NCBI RefSeq assembly: GCF_000402035.1
Contig: NC_021287.1
Coordinates: forward strand, 1,550,001-1,614,000
Reading direction: 5' to 3'
Length of the DNA: 64,000 nucleotides
Source: Caballeronia insecticola
Lineage (GTDB): Bacteria; Pseudomonadota; Gammaproteobacteria; Burkholderiales; Burkholderiaceae
Of this stretch, positions 1-8,159 are shown piece after piece. How positions within the stretch are numbered: position 1 is the stretch's first letter; every line of letters begins with the position of its first letter. The notes under the pieces were generated by a model. The model did no database searches, was not told where the DNA came from, and was given only the letters and a program-made list of their open reading frames with translations. The position numbers and the translations under genes were made by a program.

Positions 1-2
1 CC

Positions 3-68
3 AAGCAAGCGGTCGCAAGAGCCACGCTGCCGGGCAACGCGCCGCTGGGGCCGCCGCCGGGCGCGTGA
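3..68 (+). CDS. C-terminal end of an unidentified protein (partial)
   Basis: The third forward frame is open from the window edge to a TGA and encodes about 21 residues ending in a Pro/Gly-rich tail (PLGPPPGA). Its only support is that it is open, has a plausible Ala/Pro-rich tail, and stops before the convergent gene that follows. Too little is present to name a family. It could be chance. Confidence 0.25.
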   Translation, partial: KQAVARATLPGNAPLGPPPGA

Positions 69-90
69 TGCGTCGTCGCGGTGGGTTGAA

Positions 91-414
91 TCAGAGATCG
101 TCGAGTTCGAATTCGACGCCCGGATAATCCTGCAGCCGCCCGCTCACCTCGGCTTCGCGCTCGCTGGTGAAGAGGCCGTCGAGATAGTCGAACGAGAGTT
201 GCCCGACGAGCGCCTTGAGCGCGAGTTCGGCGCTGCGTTTCGGCTCCGTCGCAATGTCGCCGGAATCCATGCGGGCGCAGAATTGCCCGTTGTTCGCCTC
301 CATCGCGCCGATGTCGATCACCTTGCCATCGACGTTCTGCGCCAACACGCGCTGCTCCACCGCGAAGAGCCTGAAAGGACGTTCGAATCCGGCTTCGTTG
401 TCTGAGCGGGTCAT
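91..414 (-). CDS. conserved hypothetical protein, 107 aa
   Basis: Small soluble protein with a run of acidic residues at its C-terminus (EFELDDL). The ATG at 414 is chosen because a GGAGAA Shine-Dalgarno lies just upstream, at about 421-426. No signal peptide or membrane segment is seen. The reading frame stays open much further upstream, but that part lies opposite the dehydrogenase gene and is an antisense shadow. It is divergent from the short-chain dehydrogenase. I do not recognise a functional family; it resembles the short Burkholderiaceae-restricted proteins often called hypothetical. Confidence 0.6.
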   Translation of the reverse strand: MTRSDNEAGFERPFRLFAVEQRVLAQNVDGKVIDIGAMEANNGQFCARMDSGDIATEPKRSAELALKALVGQLSFDYLDGLFTSEREAEVSGRLQDYPGVEFELDDL

Positions 415-600
415 GGTGCGTTCTCCGGTAAGTGCCGCGACGCGTATGAACGAGCAAGGGCCGCGCCCGACGCGCGGCGTGCCTGTGCGGCGTCTGTGCG
501 GCGTCTTTGCGGCGCAGCATCGACACGCCTTTGTGCCTGCATCGCGCCGTCCTACAGTGAACCATTGCCCACGCACGAAACGCGAAAAGGAGCACTCACC

Positions 601-1371
601 GTGAACGGACCCATGAACGGCAAGGTTGCGGTCATCACCGGCGCGAGCCGCGGACTCGGACGCAATGCCGCGCTGCACCTCGCGCGCCAGGGCGCGGGCG
701 TGATCGGCACGTATCAGCGCAATGCGGAGGCGGCGCAATCTCTCGTCGATGACATCGCGCAAGCCGGCGGCCGCGCGGCCGTGCTCGAACTCGACATCGC
801 CCGATCGGACACGTTCGCCGCCTTCGCGGACGCGCTCTGCAAGACGCTCGAAGACACCTTCGAGCGCGAGAATTTCGACTTTCTGGTGAACAACGCGGGC
901 ATCGGCGTCCACGCGCCCTTCGCCGAAACGACGCCCGCGCAATTCGACGAGCTCGTAAACATCCACCTGAAAGGCCCGTTTTTTCTGACGCAGACGCTGT
1001 TGCCGTATCTCCACGAGGAAGGCGCGATCGTCAACGTGTCGAGCGGTCTCACGCGCTTCGCGCTGCCGGGCTATGCGGCCTATGCCGTGATGAAGGGCGG
1101 CATCGAAGTGCTCACGCGCTATCTGGCGAAAGAGCTCGGGCCGCATGGGATCACGGTGAACACCATCGCGCCGGGCGCAATCGAAACGGATTTTGGCGGC
1201 GGCGTCGTGCGCGACGATCACGACGTCAATCAGTTCGTCGCGCAGAACACGGCGCTCGGGCGCGTGGGCGTGCCGGACGATATCGGCGGTGCGATTGCGG
1301 CGATGCTCTCGGACGGCAATCGCTGGATGACGGCGCAGCGCGTGGAAGTGTCGGGCGGAATGTTTATCTGA
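601..1371 (+). CDS. SDR family NAD(P)-dependent oxidoreductase
   Basis: Classical short-chain dehydrogenase/reductase of 256 residues, likely cytosolic. It shows the Rossmann glycine motif TGASRGLG near residue 14, the NNAG motif in mid-protein, the catalytic serine in VNVSSG, and the YxxxK-type pair in YAVMK. The C-terminus ends in the usual VSGGMFI-like strand. GTG at 601 is preferred because AAAGGAG sits about ten bases upstream; ATG at 613 is the alternative. The substrate cannot be read from sequence. The gene stands alone and converges on the porin gene across a shared terminator. Confidence 0.85.
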   Translation: MNGPMNGKVAVITGASRGLGRNAALHLARQGAGVIGTYQRNAEAAQSLVDDIAQAGGRAAVLELDIARSDTFAAFADALCKTLEDTFERENFDFLVNNAGIGVHAPFAETTPAQFDELVNIHLKGPFFLTQTLLPYLHEEGAIVNVSSGLTRFALPGYAAYAVMKGGIEVLTRYLAKELGPHGITVNTIAPGAIETDFGGGVVRDDHDVNQFVAQNTALGRVGVPDDIGGAIAAMLSDGNRWMTAQRVEVSGGMFI

Positions 1372-1411
1372 GGCGGCTTTCTGCGTCCGCCGTCGCGCGA
1401 GAGGCGAAAAA

Positions 1412-1439
1412 AAAACCGGACGCCTGGGCGTCCGGTTTT
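1412..1439. terminator. bidirectional intrinsic terminator between SDR and porin genes
   Basis: A 12-13 bp near-perfect stem (AAAACCGGACGCC pairing with GGCGTCCGGTTTT) with a minimal loop and A/T tracts on both sides. It lies between two convergent stops, so it can end transcription in both directions. Confidence 0.85.
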
Positions 1440-1483
1440 CGTGTCGCGGCGGTGAAGCCGCAACGTGTAGCCTGAAGCGTCGC

Positions 1484-2719
1484 TTAGAAGCGGTGGATGA
1501 TGCCCACGCCTGCTGCGAACTGGCTGCGCGAGGACGACGGTGCCGTCTGGAAGCCATCGCCGATCGTCGCGGTTGCGTTGATCTGACGGTTGATCGCGCC
1601 GGTCGGCGTGAACGTCGGCGTACCGAGCGTGCGGCCGTTGGCGCGCTGGAATGCTTCTAGTGCGTACAGACCCGTGCGCTTCGACAGCGAGTAGTACTGG
1701 GACAGGTTGAACTGATGGTACGACGCTGCGTCGTCGATGCCGTTCGACTTGCTTGCCCACGTGTAGCTATAGCCCGCGGCGAAGTCCCATGCGGTCGTCG
1801 CCTTCCAGTGCAGCACGGTGCCGGCCGTGTTGAAGATGGCCGTATCGGTGAACTTCGAGTTGATACCCGGGATGTACTGAACGTTCGTGTACGTCGCCGA
1901 AAGATCCCACGCGCTGTTGAACGTGTAGCCCAAGCCGACCGCGAAGCGATTCTGAGCCTGCGCGCCTTGATAGCCGTTGGTCACGGCCGACACGCCCGAC
2001 TGACCGCCGGTGTTGGTCGTCGAATCCGCGCCGTACACGCCGCCGCCGTTCGTCGAGTTGTTGATGCGCGTGAACGCCACCGCACCACCGATCGGGCCTT
2101 GCTGATACTGGATCGCCGCCGACCAGGTCGAGCCTTGATACACGCTGTCGGGCACGCCCGCGAGCGAGTACGAGCCGCTGACCGTGACGCCGTAGAGCTT
2201 CGGCGACGTATAGACGATCGAGTTGTTCGCGCGGTAGATCGTGTCCAGTTCGTCCAGATCGCCCGGGTGCGCGCCGAAGAAGCCGGTCAGCCAGTTGGTC
2301 GGGCTGTACGGCGACATCAGCGTGTAGTACGAGGTGTACTGGCGGCCCAACGTCAACGTACCGTAGGCGGGGTTCGTCAAACCGACCCATGCCTGACGGC
2401 CGAACATCGCGTTCGTGAATTGCTGACCGCCCGTATTGATATTGAAGCCCGATTCGAGCTGGAAGATAGCCTTGTTGCCACCGCCCAGATCTTCAGCGCC
2501 CTTCAGGCCGAAACGGCTGCCCGCCCAGATGCCCGACGCCATCTTGACGTTCGAGCGGCCACCGCTGTTCGAGCCGAGCGAGGTCTGGCTGCTTTGATAA
2601 ACGATCGAATCGTCGACGATACCGTACAGCGTGACGCTGCTTTGAGCGAACGCCGGTGCTGCGGCCGCGAACGCAGTAGCTGCGACGACAGCGGCCTTGG
2701 TCAGCGTGAAACCCTTCAT
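1484..2719 (-). CDS. general porin, Gram-negative trimeric type, 411 aa
   Basis: Outer-membrane diffusion channel of the betaproteobacterial porin family (OmpC/Opc-like). It has a clear Sec signal peptide ending AFAQ at about residues 23-26, then the family N-terminus SSVTLYGIVDD. Alternating beta-strand segments and loop motifs such as FGRQAWVGL and LGRQYTSYY follow, and it ends in an aromatic residue (GIIHRF), the expected outer-membrane insertion signal. The ATG at 2719 has GAGGAGAA just upstream. Length fits the family. Transported solutes cannot be read from the sequence. A long upstream region (2720-3283) suggests regulated expression. Confidence 0.9.
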   Translation of the reverse strand: MKGFTLTKAAVVAATAFAAAAPAFAQSSVTLYGIVDDSIVYQSSQTSLGSNSGGRSNVKMASGIWAGSRFGLKGAEDLGGGNKAIFQLESGFNINTGGQQFTNAMFGRQAWVGLTNPAYGTLTLGRQYTSYYTLMSPYSPTNWLTGFFGAHPGDLDELDTIYRANNSIVYTSPKLYGVTVSGSYSLAGVPDSVYQGSTWSAAIQYQQGPIGGAVAFTRINNSTNGGGVYGADSTTNTGGQSGVSAVTNGYQGAQAQNRFAVGLGYTFNSAWDLSATYTNVQYIPGINSKFTDTAIFNTAGTVLHWKATTAWDFAAGYSYTWASKSNGIDDAASYHQFNLSQYYSLSKRTGLYALEAFQRANGRTLGTPTFTPTGAINRQINATATIGDGFQTAPSSSRSQFAAGVGIIHRF

Positions 2720-3283
2720 TTTTTCTCCTCAAGCGGTGGGCAGTTATCTCTGGCGAGTTTTGGAACCGGTGCCGCCGTGGCGGCTTCGCATGTTTCAACT
2801 CGTTATTTTTCGCTGGCAAGTGTATGGCTTACAGTCAGAATGCGAAAGAAAGACGCATCTTCGTGTCGTTTTTTTTCACTGTCTGGTTAACCAGTATTTG
2901 CGCGAACACAAATATTGGGCAACCGGGCATGAAACTGACAGCTAGCTGACATCACGATGGCGAACCCGCGTCTGCGAACAGGCGCGCCGCTGGCCTGGAA
3001 GCCTTGTCCGGCGCGGGTTTCAGGGCTTATCGCCGGGGCGGGAAAGCATTGCAGGCAGACGGGACAAGCCGCGCCGCGCGTCGGACGCAAAAGGTCCGTC
3101 GGCTGAGATCGGCCCGATCGGGCAAAGTGGACTGCGAGAAATTTGTCGCGCGCGGACGTTTCGATTCGCGGCTAATCAGACGCCGCGGCGATTGCACGCG
3201 GCTTTCGGGACAACGGGGCGCAGCGGGGAAACGAAAGGCCGTTGCAGCCTTTCACCGATGCGCCCCAGGCGAACGCTCCCTGC
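2720..3283. other. 564-base intergenic region upstream of the porin
   Basis: This stretch has no convincing gene on either strand; short open frames here lack ribosome sites and family features. It holds the porin 5' region, including the palindrome at 2883-2894 and a lower-GC stretch around 2800-2940. An element reading TGGAACCGGTGCC at 2761-2773 resembles the first part of the LacI-type operator found at 26143. Nothing else was recognised. Confidence 0.6.
2883..2894. promoter_or_regulatory. perfect palindrome CTGGTTAACCAG, candidate GntR/FadR-type operator
   Basis: A perfect 12-base palindrome lies 164 bases upstream of the porin start. The core TGGTnnACCA matches the general operator shape of FadR-subfamily GntR regulators. 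The regulator is unknown and none is encoded next to it. The assignment is inference from shape. Confidence 0.35.
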
Positions 3284-3556
3284 CTAAGACTCGATTTTCG
3301 AGCGCAGTTCGCGGGCGGTTTCGAGCAGACCTTCGTAGCCCGAGCGCGCGTGCGCCGGCAGATCGGGATCGCCGACGAGCGTGCCGAGCGTCTCGATGAT
3401 GCTGAACAAGATGCCCTTCGCTGCCCCCGCGGCCATTTTGCCGGCGGCATAGGATTCGTCGACGTGCGTAATCGCCGCATCGAAGTGCTCGACTTCGGGA
3501 TGCGCTGCGTCGATCTCCGATGTGTCGTCGCGCGGCTCGGTCGGGTCGGTGTTCAT
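3284..3556 (-). CDS. conserved hypothetical protein, 90 aa
   Basis: Small acidic soluble protein. Its first 40 residues are rich in Asp/Glu/Thr, and the helical C-terminal half contains an Ala/Gly-rich segment (AAGKMAAGAAKG). The ATG at 3556 is chosen because GGGAGG lies ten bases upstream. It sits between the porin promoter region and the Rieske oxygenase gene on the same strand, about 90 bases from the latter. I do not recognise a named family. Confidence 0.65.
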   Translation of the reverse strand: MNTDPTEPRDDTSEIDAAHPEVEHFDAAITHVDESYAAGKMAAGAAKGILFSIIETLGTLVGDPDLPAHARSGYEGLLETARELRSKIES

Positions 3557-3647
3557 GATGATCGTCCTCCCTACGTGGTCTCTGCTTCCTGTATAGCGCC
3601 ACGGCGCGGCGCGCGCAATCGAGAGTGCACCGGTCGAGCGCGCACGG

Positions 3648-4817
3648 TCACGGCGTCGGCAGTTCCTGCACCCGCTCGATGAAATGGATGCGCCGGGTTT
3701 CGCCCGTGCTCTCGCCTGTACTTTTACCGGCGCCATGCGGCACGCCGTGCTCCGAAAGCAGCGACCGCAATTCGAGGATCACCGGAAACACTTCGTGGTT
3801 GTGATCCGCGCCCTGCCGGTCATGCGCTTCCTGCTCGCGTTCGACGATCCAGCGGTCTTCCGTGAAGATGCGTTCCGTAAACCAGATGAGCAACGGCCAC
3901 GCGGCGTCCAGCAGAAACGACACCTTCGGGCGGCGGATCGACAAGAGGCCGAAGGTGCGGTTGGTGCGCTGTTCGGCGTCGAGCGGCACGTAGGCGATCC
4001 ACAGATCCATCACCATCGTCTCGTCCTTGGTGCGGATCTTGAGCGTCTGGTACGGATAGTCGGTGCGGATCGTCATCACGTCTTTCTGGCCGTCTTCGGG
4101 CTTCGCGCCGCGCTTCTGCCCGAACACCAGCGCCTCGCCGATCGGCTGCTTGCCCGCCTCGCGCGCGAACGTGTAGTCGACTTCGATCCAGTCGTCGCCG
4201 CGGCGACGCCCGACCGAGCGCGCGCGCATGCTGCCCATCTGCCGCCGATGCAGAAACTGATGGTTCATGTCCATCAGATTCTCGTGCATGAAGGTGTAGT
4301 GGCACTTCACGTCGCCGCCGAAACGGCGCGTCTTGTAGGCGCGGTCGGCGGACGAGCCGAGATCGGGAAATTTGGCCTGATCCGCAAGTGCGGGGTCGCC
4401 CGTAAACACGAAGATGAGCCCCGCCGTCTCCCGGCACGGATACGCGCGCACGCCGTTGGGCAGACGCTCGCGGCCGAGATAGGGAATGTCGGTGCAGCGG
4501 CCGGTGCAGTCGTAGGTCCAGCCGTGATAACAGCAACGGATGGATTCGCCGTCGACGACGCCCGCCGACAACGGCACCTGCCGATGCGCGCAGCGATCTT
4601 CGAGCGCGAACACCTGGCCCGATTCGGTACGCACGAGCACGATCGGGTCGCCGGCGAAGCGCACGCCGTGAGCCTTGCCGCGCTTCACTTCGCGCGACCA
4701 CGCGAGCGGATACCAATGATTAGGATGAATGTCGACCCGACGCAGATCGCGCGGCGGCCTGGATGGCGTGTCGATTGAACCGGCTTCTTGCTCGCCCTGC
4801 GGCAACGCTGCGTGCAT
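3648..4817 (-). CDS. Rieske-type aromatic ring-hydroxylating oxygenase, alpha subunit
   Basis: Terminal oxygenase component of 389 residues. The N-terminal Rieske domain carries the [2Fe-2S] motif C-x-H (CAH) followed, after about 16 residues, by C-x2-H (CYH). The C-terminal catalytic domain shows the mononuclear iron motif D-x2-H-x4-H in MDMNHQFLHR, with the bridging Asp. Such enzymes hydroxylate or O-demethylate aromatic or related substrates, using electrons from a separate reductase. No reductase or ferredoxin gene is adjacent, so its partner must be elsewhere. The ATG at 4817 is chosen because GGAGG lies about ten bases upstream. Substrate unknown; vanillate-demethylase-like enzymes are the nearest style. 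Confidence 0.85.
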   Translation of the reverse strand: MHAALPQGEQEAGSIDTPSRPPRDLRRVDIHPNHWYPLAWSREVKRGKAHGVRFAGDPIVLVRTESGQVFALEDRCAHRQVPLSAGVVDGESIRCCYHGWTYDCTGRCTDIPYLGRERLPNGVRAYPCRETAGLIFVFTGDPALADQAKFPDLGSSADRAYKTRRFGGDVKCHYTFMHENLMDMNHQFLHRRQMGSMRARSVGRRRGDDWIEVDYTFAREAGKQPIGEALVFGQKRGAKPEDGQKDVMTIRTDYPYQTLKIRTKDETMVMDLWIAYVPLDAEQRTNRTFGLLSIRRPKVSFLLDAAWPLLIWFTERIFTEDRWIVEREQEAHDRQGADHNHEVFPVILELRSLLSEHGVPHGAGKSTGESTGETRRIHFIERVQELPTP

Positions 4818-4959
4818 GTACGACGCCTCCGGTGAAAAGGAGATCGGATTAAGCGCCGCGACGAAATGCGACGCAATGAACGACCATTCGCAGTCTACAC
4901 GGCGACGATCGTTTCGGCGCGCATCGAATGGCCCGGGATGATGCCGATCATGATCATCG

Positions 4960-5880
4960 TCAGGCTTGCTGGCCGAGATGCGCATGCAGATAGTCGATCA
5001 GCGCGCGCACTTTCGGCGGCAGAAATCGATTGGGCGGATAAAGCAGCCACACCGGCCCCTGATACGCGCGCGCCTGCATCTCCCAGTCGGCGAGGACGGT
5101 CTGCACCGTGCCCGCCGCGAGCGCGTCGCGGGCGGCGAAGTCGGGCAGCATGGCGATGCCGAGTCCGCGCTCCGCCGCCTCCAGCCGCGCGCCCGCATGA
5201 TTGGCGATATACCGCCCGCGCACCGTGACGCTCGCCGCTTCGCCGCTGCGGGTGAAGCGCCAGCGGTTATCGTCCGCCGTCTCACCCAGATAGATGCAGT
5301 CGTGCTGCGCAAGTTCACGCGGATGCGCCGGCGCGCCGTGCTCGCGCAGATACGCCGCCGACGCGCACAACAGCCAGCGCACGCGCCCGAGCGGCCGGGC
5401 GGCGAGCCCTTGCGGCGGCTGGCTCGTCGCGCGGATGACGAGATCGACGTCGCTCTCAAGCGGGTCGATATCGTGATCGGCGAAAACGAGTTGCAGATCG
5501 ACGTCCGGATACGCCGCGAGAAAACCCGCCACGAGCGGATGAATGACGGATTTGGCGTAGGCTGTCGGCGCCGAGAGCGCGACGCGTCCCTGCGGCTTGC
5601 CGGAAAGCTGCCCGGCGGCATCGACCGCGCCCGATGCGGCCGCCGCCATGTCGCGACAATGCCGATACACCTGATAGCCCGATTCGGTCACGCGCACCTT
5701 GCGCGTCGAGCGTTCGAGCAGGCGCGTGGCGAGCGCTTCCTCCAGACGCTTGATTTGCCGGCTCACTGTCGATGGCGTGCTGCCCAGTTGCCGCGCCGCG
5801 AGCGAAAAATTCCCCGCATCGACGACGCGCGCAAAAACGGCCATATCGGGCAGAAGACTAAACAGATCGGCGGGATTCAT
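4960..5880 (-). CDS. LysR family transcriptional regulator
   Basis: A 306-residue LysR-type regulator with an N-terminal winged helix-turn-helix (NFSLAARQLGSTPSTVSRQI, about residues 22-41) and a periplasmic-binding-like effector domain. ATG at 5880 places the HTH at the usual distance from the N-terminus; an upstream ATG at 5934 would add 18 residues and has no better ribosome site. It is divergent from the EamA permease gene, 95 bases away, so it probably controls that permease and itself. The effector is unknown. Confidence 0.88.
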   Translation of the reverse strand: MNPADLFSLLPDMAVFARVVDAGNFSLAARQLGSTPSTVSRQIKRLEEALATRLLERSTRKVRVTESGYQVYRHCRDMAAAASGAVDAAGQLSGKPQGRVALSAPTAYAKSVIHPLVAGFLAAYPDVDLQLVFADHDIDPLESDVDLVIRATSQPPQGLAARPLGRVRWLLCASAAYLREHGAPAHPRELAQHDCIYLGETADDNRWRFTRSGEAASVTVRGRYIANHAGARLEAAERGLGIAMLPDFAARDALAAGTVQTVLADWEMQARAYQGPVWLLYPPNRFLPPKVRALIDYLHAHLGQQA

Positions 5881-5975
5881 TTGTGCATTCGCGACATCAA
5901 GGCTATGCGTTCCGACAGGATTATCACGCCGCACGCATCATTCGACAATGACGGCTCATCTACCGGAGCCGTTGC

Positions 5976-6923
5976 ATGACAACCGAATCGCCCGACCGCC
6001 GTCTGCTTCCTCTCGCCGATCTGCTGCTTTTTGCCGTGGCGATGGTCTGGGGCAGCAGCTATGGCATCGTCAAGAGCGCGCTGGCGTTCTATCCCGTGCT
6101 GGCGCTGCTTGCGCTGCGCTTCGGCATCACCTTCTGCCTGCTGGCCGTGAACCTGCGGCATCTGCGGCGCGCGAGCAAACGCACGCTGCTCGGCGTGCTG
6201 ACGCTCGGCCTGTTCCTGCTCTCGATCTTTCTCGCCGAAACCTTCGGCGTCTTGCACACGCGCGCCGCGAACGCCGCGTTTCTCATTAGCCTCTGCGTGG
6301 TGCTGACGCCGCTCGCCGAATGGGCGCTCCTGCGACGGCGGCCCGGCGCGGCCGAGTGGCTCGCGGTGGGCGTGTCGTTCGCGGGCGCGTGGCTGCTGGC
6401 GGGCAACGGCGCGCTTTCGTTCGACTTCAATCTCGGCGATGGCCTGATCCTCGCCGCCGCCGTGCTGCGCGCGCTCGCGGTCTGCGTGACCAAGCGCGTG
6501 CTGCGCGCCGCGCCCCTGCCCGCGCTGACGGTGACTGCGGTGCAGGCGGGCGTCGTTGCATCGGGGAGCGCGGCGCTGGCGCTCGTGTTCGCGCCGTCGC
6601 AATGGCAGCCGCTGCCCGCGCTCGCCGGTCACGGCATGTTCTGGGGATCGATGCTGTATCTCGTGTTCGCGTGCACGCTGTTCGCGTTTTTCGCGCAGAA
6701 CTATGCGATCGGCCGCAGCAGCCCCACGCGCGTTTCGTTGCTGATGGGCAGCGAGCCTGCGTTCGGCGCGCTTTTCGCGAGCGTCTGGCTCGGCGAGCAT
6801 GTGTCGACGGCGGGCTGGATCGGCGGCGGGATGATCGTCGCGGCGTCTTTGATGGCGTCGGTGCCTTGGCGCAGCGTGTTTGCGTCGCGTTCGGGGGGTG
6901 CTGCGGGTGAAGGGGTTTTGTGA
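5976..6923 (+). CDS. EamA/DMT superfamily transporter
   Basis: Inner-membrane drug/metabolite transporter of 315 residues with about ten hydrophobic segments arranged as two EamA halves. The first half begins with the family-typical AVAMVWGSSYGIVKS; the second contains SLLMGSEPAFGALFASVWLGE. These proteins export or import metabolites; the substrate is unknown. It is divergent from a LysR gene, which suggests regulation by it. Its last ~110 bases are the source of a decayed tandem array immediately downstream. Confidence 0.85.
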   Translation: MTTESPDRRLLPLADLLLFAVAMVWGSSYGIVKSALAFYPVLALLALRFGITFCLLAVNLRHLRRASKRTLLGVLTLGLFLLSIFLAETFGVLHTRAANAAFLISLCVVLTPLAEWALLRRRPGAAEWLAVGVSFAGAWLLAGNGALSFDFNLGDGLILAAAVLRALAVCVTKRVLRAAPLPALTVTAVQAGVVASGSAALALVFAPSQWQPLPALAGHGMFWGSMLYLVFACTLFAFFAQNYAIGRSSPTRVSLLMGSEPAFGALFASVWLGEHVSTAGWIGGGMIVAASLMASVPWRSVFASRSGGAAGEGVL

Positions 6924-7511
6924 GTGTCGGCGCGGCGTGGCTTACGCGCGCTTCTCTATGTCCGCGCGGGCGTATATCAGTGGCGCGTTGGATCGGTGAC
7001 GTAAAGTTCGTCGCGGCTATCGCTGATGGTGACGGCGCGCTGGAGCGTCGTGTTTGCGTCGCGCATTTGCGGCGGCGCTGCGCGTGAGGGGCTCGTGAAC
7101 GCAGTCGCGGCGCGGATCAAGCGTTTTTTTCGACGACCGAGCGAGCAACCGGCTCGGCGAACATGGTTCGATGGTAGCTTGGATCGGCGACACCACGTTC
7201 GTCGCGGCCATCGCCGTTGGCTGGCGACGGTGCGCTCGCGCGTCGTGTTTGCGTCGTGTTTGCGTCGTGTTTGCGTCGTGTTTGCGTCGCGTGCGTACGG
7301 CGCTGCGAGCAAAGAAGTCTCTTGAACGCTGCCGATCGCGGCTCACCCGCGCTTCTCCATGTCCGGGAGAGCGTCTGACTCTGCGACCGTGAATCAGTGG
7401 CGCGTTGGATCGGCGACGCAACGTTGATGGCGACGGCGCGCTGACGCGCCGTGTTTGCGTCGCGTGCTGGCGGTGCTGCGCGCGAATACATCCTCATGAG
7501 CACCACGCGCC
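6924..7511. repeat. three degenerate tandem copies of the permease gene tail
   Basis: No gene is supported here. The region consists of three imperfect copies of the 3' end of the upstream EamA gene. Anchor GTGTTTGCGTCGCG occurs in the gene at 6876 and again at about 7050, 7278 and 7451. The block TTGGATCGGCGAC-type sequence followed by TCGTCGCGG recurs at about 6985 and 7178. A CGCTTCTCYATGTCCG spacer is present at about 6948 and 7349. Spacing of the anchor is about 174, 228 and 173 bases; the middle value is swollen by an 11-base tandem expansion. Frames inside the array are shifted and unrelated to each other. Confidence 0.8.
7241..7295. repeat. 11-base tandem repeat, four perfect copies plus one decayed copy
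   Basis: The unit CGTCGTGTTTG is repeated perfectly four times (7241-7284), followed by a decayed unit CGTCGCGTGCG. It lies inside the second downstream copy of the permease tail. Confidence 0.9.
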
Positions 7512-8159
7512 CTACCCCCGCTTCTCAAAAACCAGACTAAAGTTATTGGCCGGCATCGGAACGACTTCCTTCAGCATCAGACCGGCCTGTGCGCCCAATT
7601 CCTCGACCGTCTCCATACCGCGCACGCCCCAGCGGGGATCGTTCGCGCGCAGCTGCGCATCGAAGGCCTCGTTGCTCGGCGCCGTGTGTGCGCCGTTGCG
7701 CCGATACGGCCCGTACAGGTACAGTACGCCCCCCGCGCCCAGATGCGCACCCGCGCCGCGAAACAACGCTTCGGCGGCTTCCCAAGGCGCAATGTGAATC
7801 ATGTTGATGCACACGATGGCCGCCACGTCGCCGATGCCCCAGTCGTCGCTACGCACGTCGAGCGCGAGCGGCGCGCCGAGGTTGGCGAGCCCGGCATGAG
7901 CGCGCCACGCGGCGATCGAATCGCGCGAGGCGGCATCCGGATCGCTCGGCTGCCAGACGATTTGCGGCAACGCTGCCGCGCAATGAACCGCATGCTGCCC
8001 GGTGCCGCTCGCTATCTCCAGCACGACACCGACCGGAGGCAGCACGCGCGTCAGGACCGATAAAATCGCATCGCGATTGCGTTCGGCAGCAGGCGCGCGG
8101 CGGCGCACAGCGACATCGACGGGCGGGGACGAGTCGTGACTGGATGGAACTTGCGTCAT
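7512..8159 (-). CDS. DUF938 family class I SAM-dependent methyltransferase
   Basis: A 215-residue protein with the SAM-binding Rossmann motif I VLEIASGTGQHAVH, an acidic loop with SDPD, and CINMIHIAPWEA, features typical of the DUF938 (METTL26-like) methyltransferases. Likely cytosolic. The DUF938 group has no established substrate in bacteria. The ATG at 8159 precedes a long Ser/Pro-rich N-terminal extension of about 20 residues. Convergent with the permease array; the upstream region carries the hairpin repeat at 8385-8455. Confidence 0.85.
   Translation of the reverse strand: MTQVPSSHDSSPPVDVAVRRRAPAAERNRDAILSVLTRVLPPVGVVLEIASGTGQHAVHCAAALPQIVWQPSDPDAASRDSIAAWRAHAGLANLGAPLALDVRSDDWGIGDVAAIVCINMIHIAPWEAAEALFRGAGAHLGAGGVLYLYGPYRRNGAHTAPSNEAFDAQLRANDPRWGVRGMETVEELGAQAGLMLKEVVPMPANNFSLVFEKRG

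Noticed and set aside
91..1557. A 488-codon minus-strand open frame spanning the SDR gene
   Set aside because: Only its last 107 codons have a ribosome site and sensible composition. The rest is Arg/His-rich antisense translation of the dehydrogenase gene.
1715..2890. Long forward frame opposite the porin
   Set aside because: Extremely Arg/Ala-rich antisense of a strongly supported porin gene, with no ribosome site or family features.
7026..7506. Several overlapping short frames in the permease-tail array
   Set aside because: They overlap each other on both strands, are Arg/Ser/Ala-rich and come from decayed repeats, so are not credible genes.
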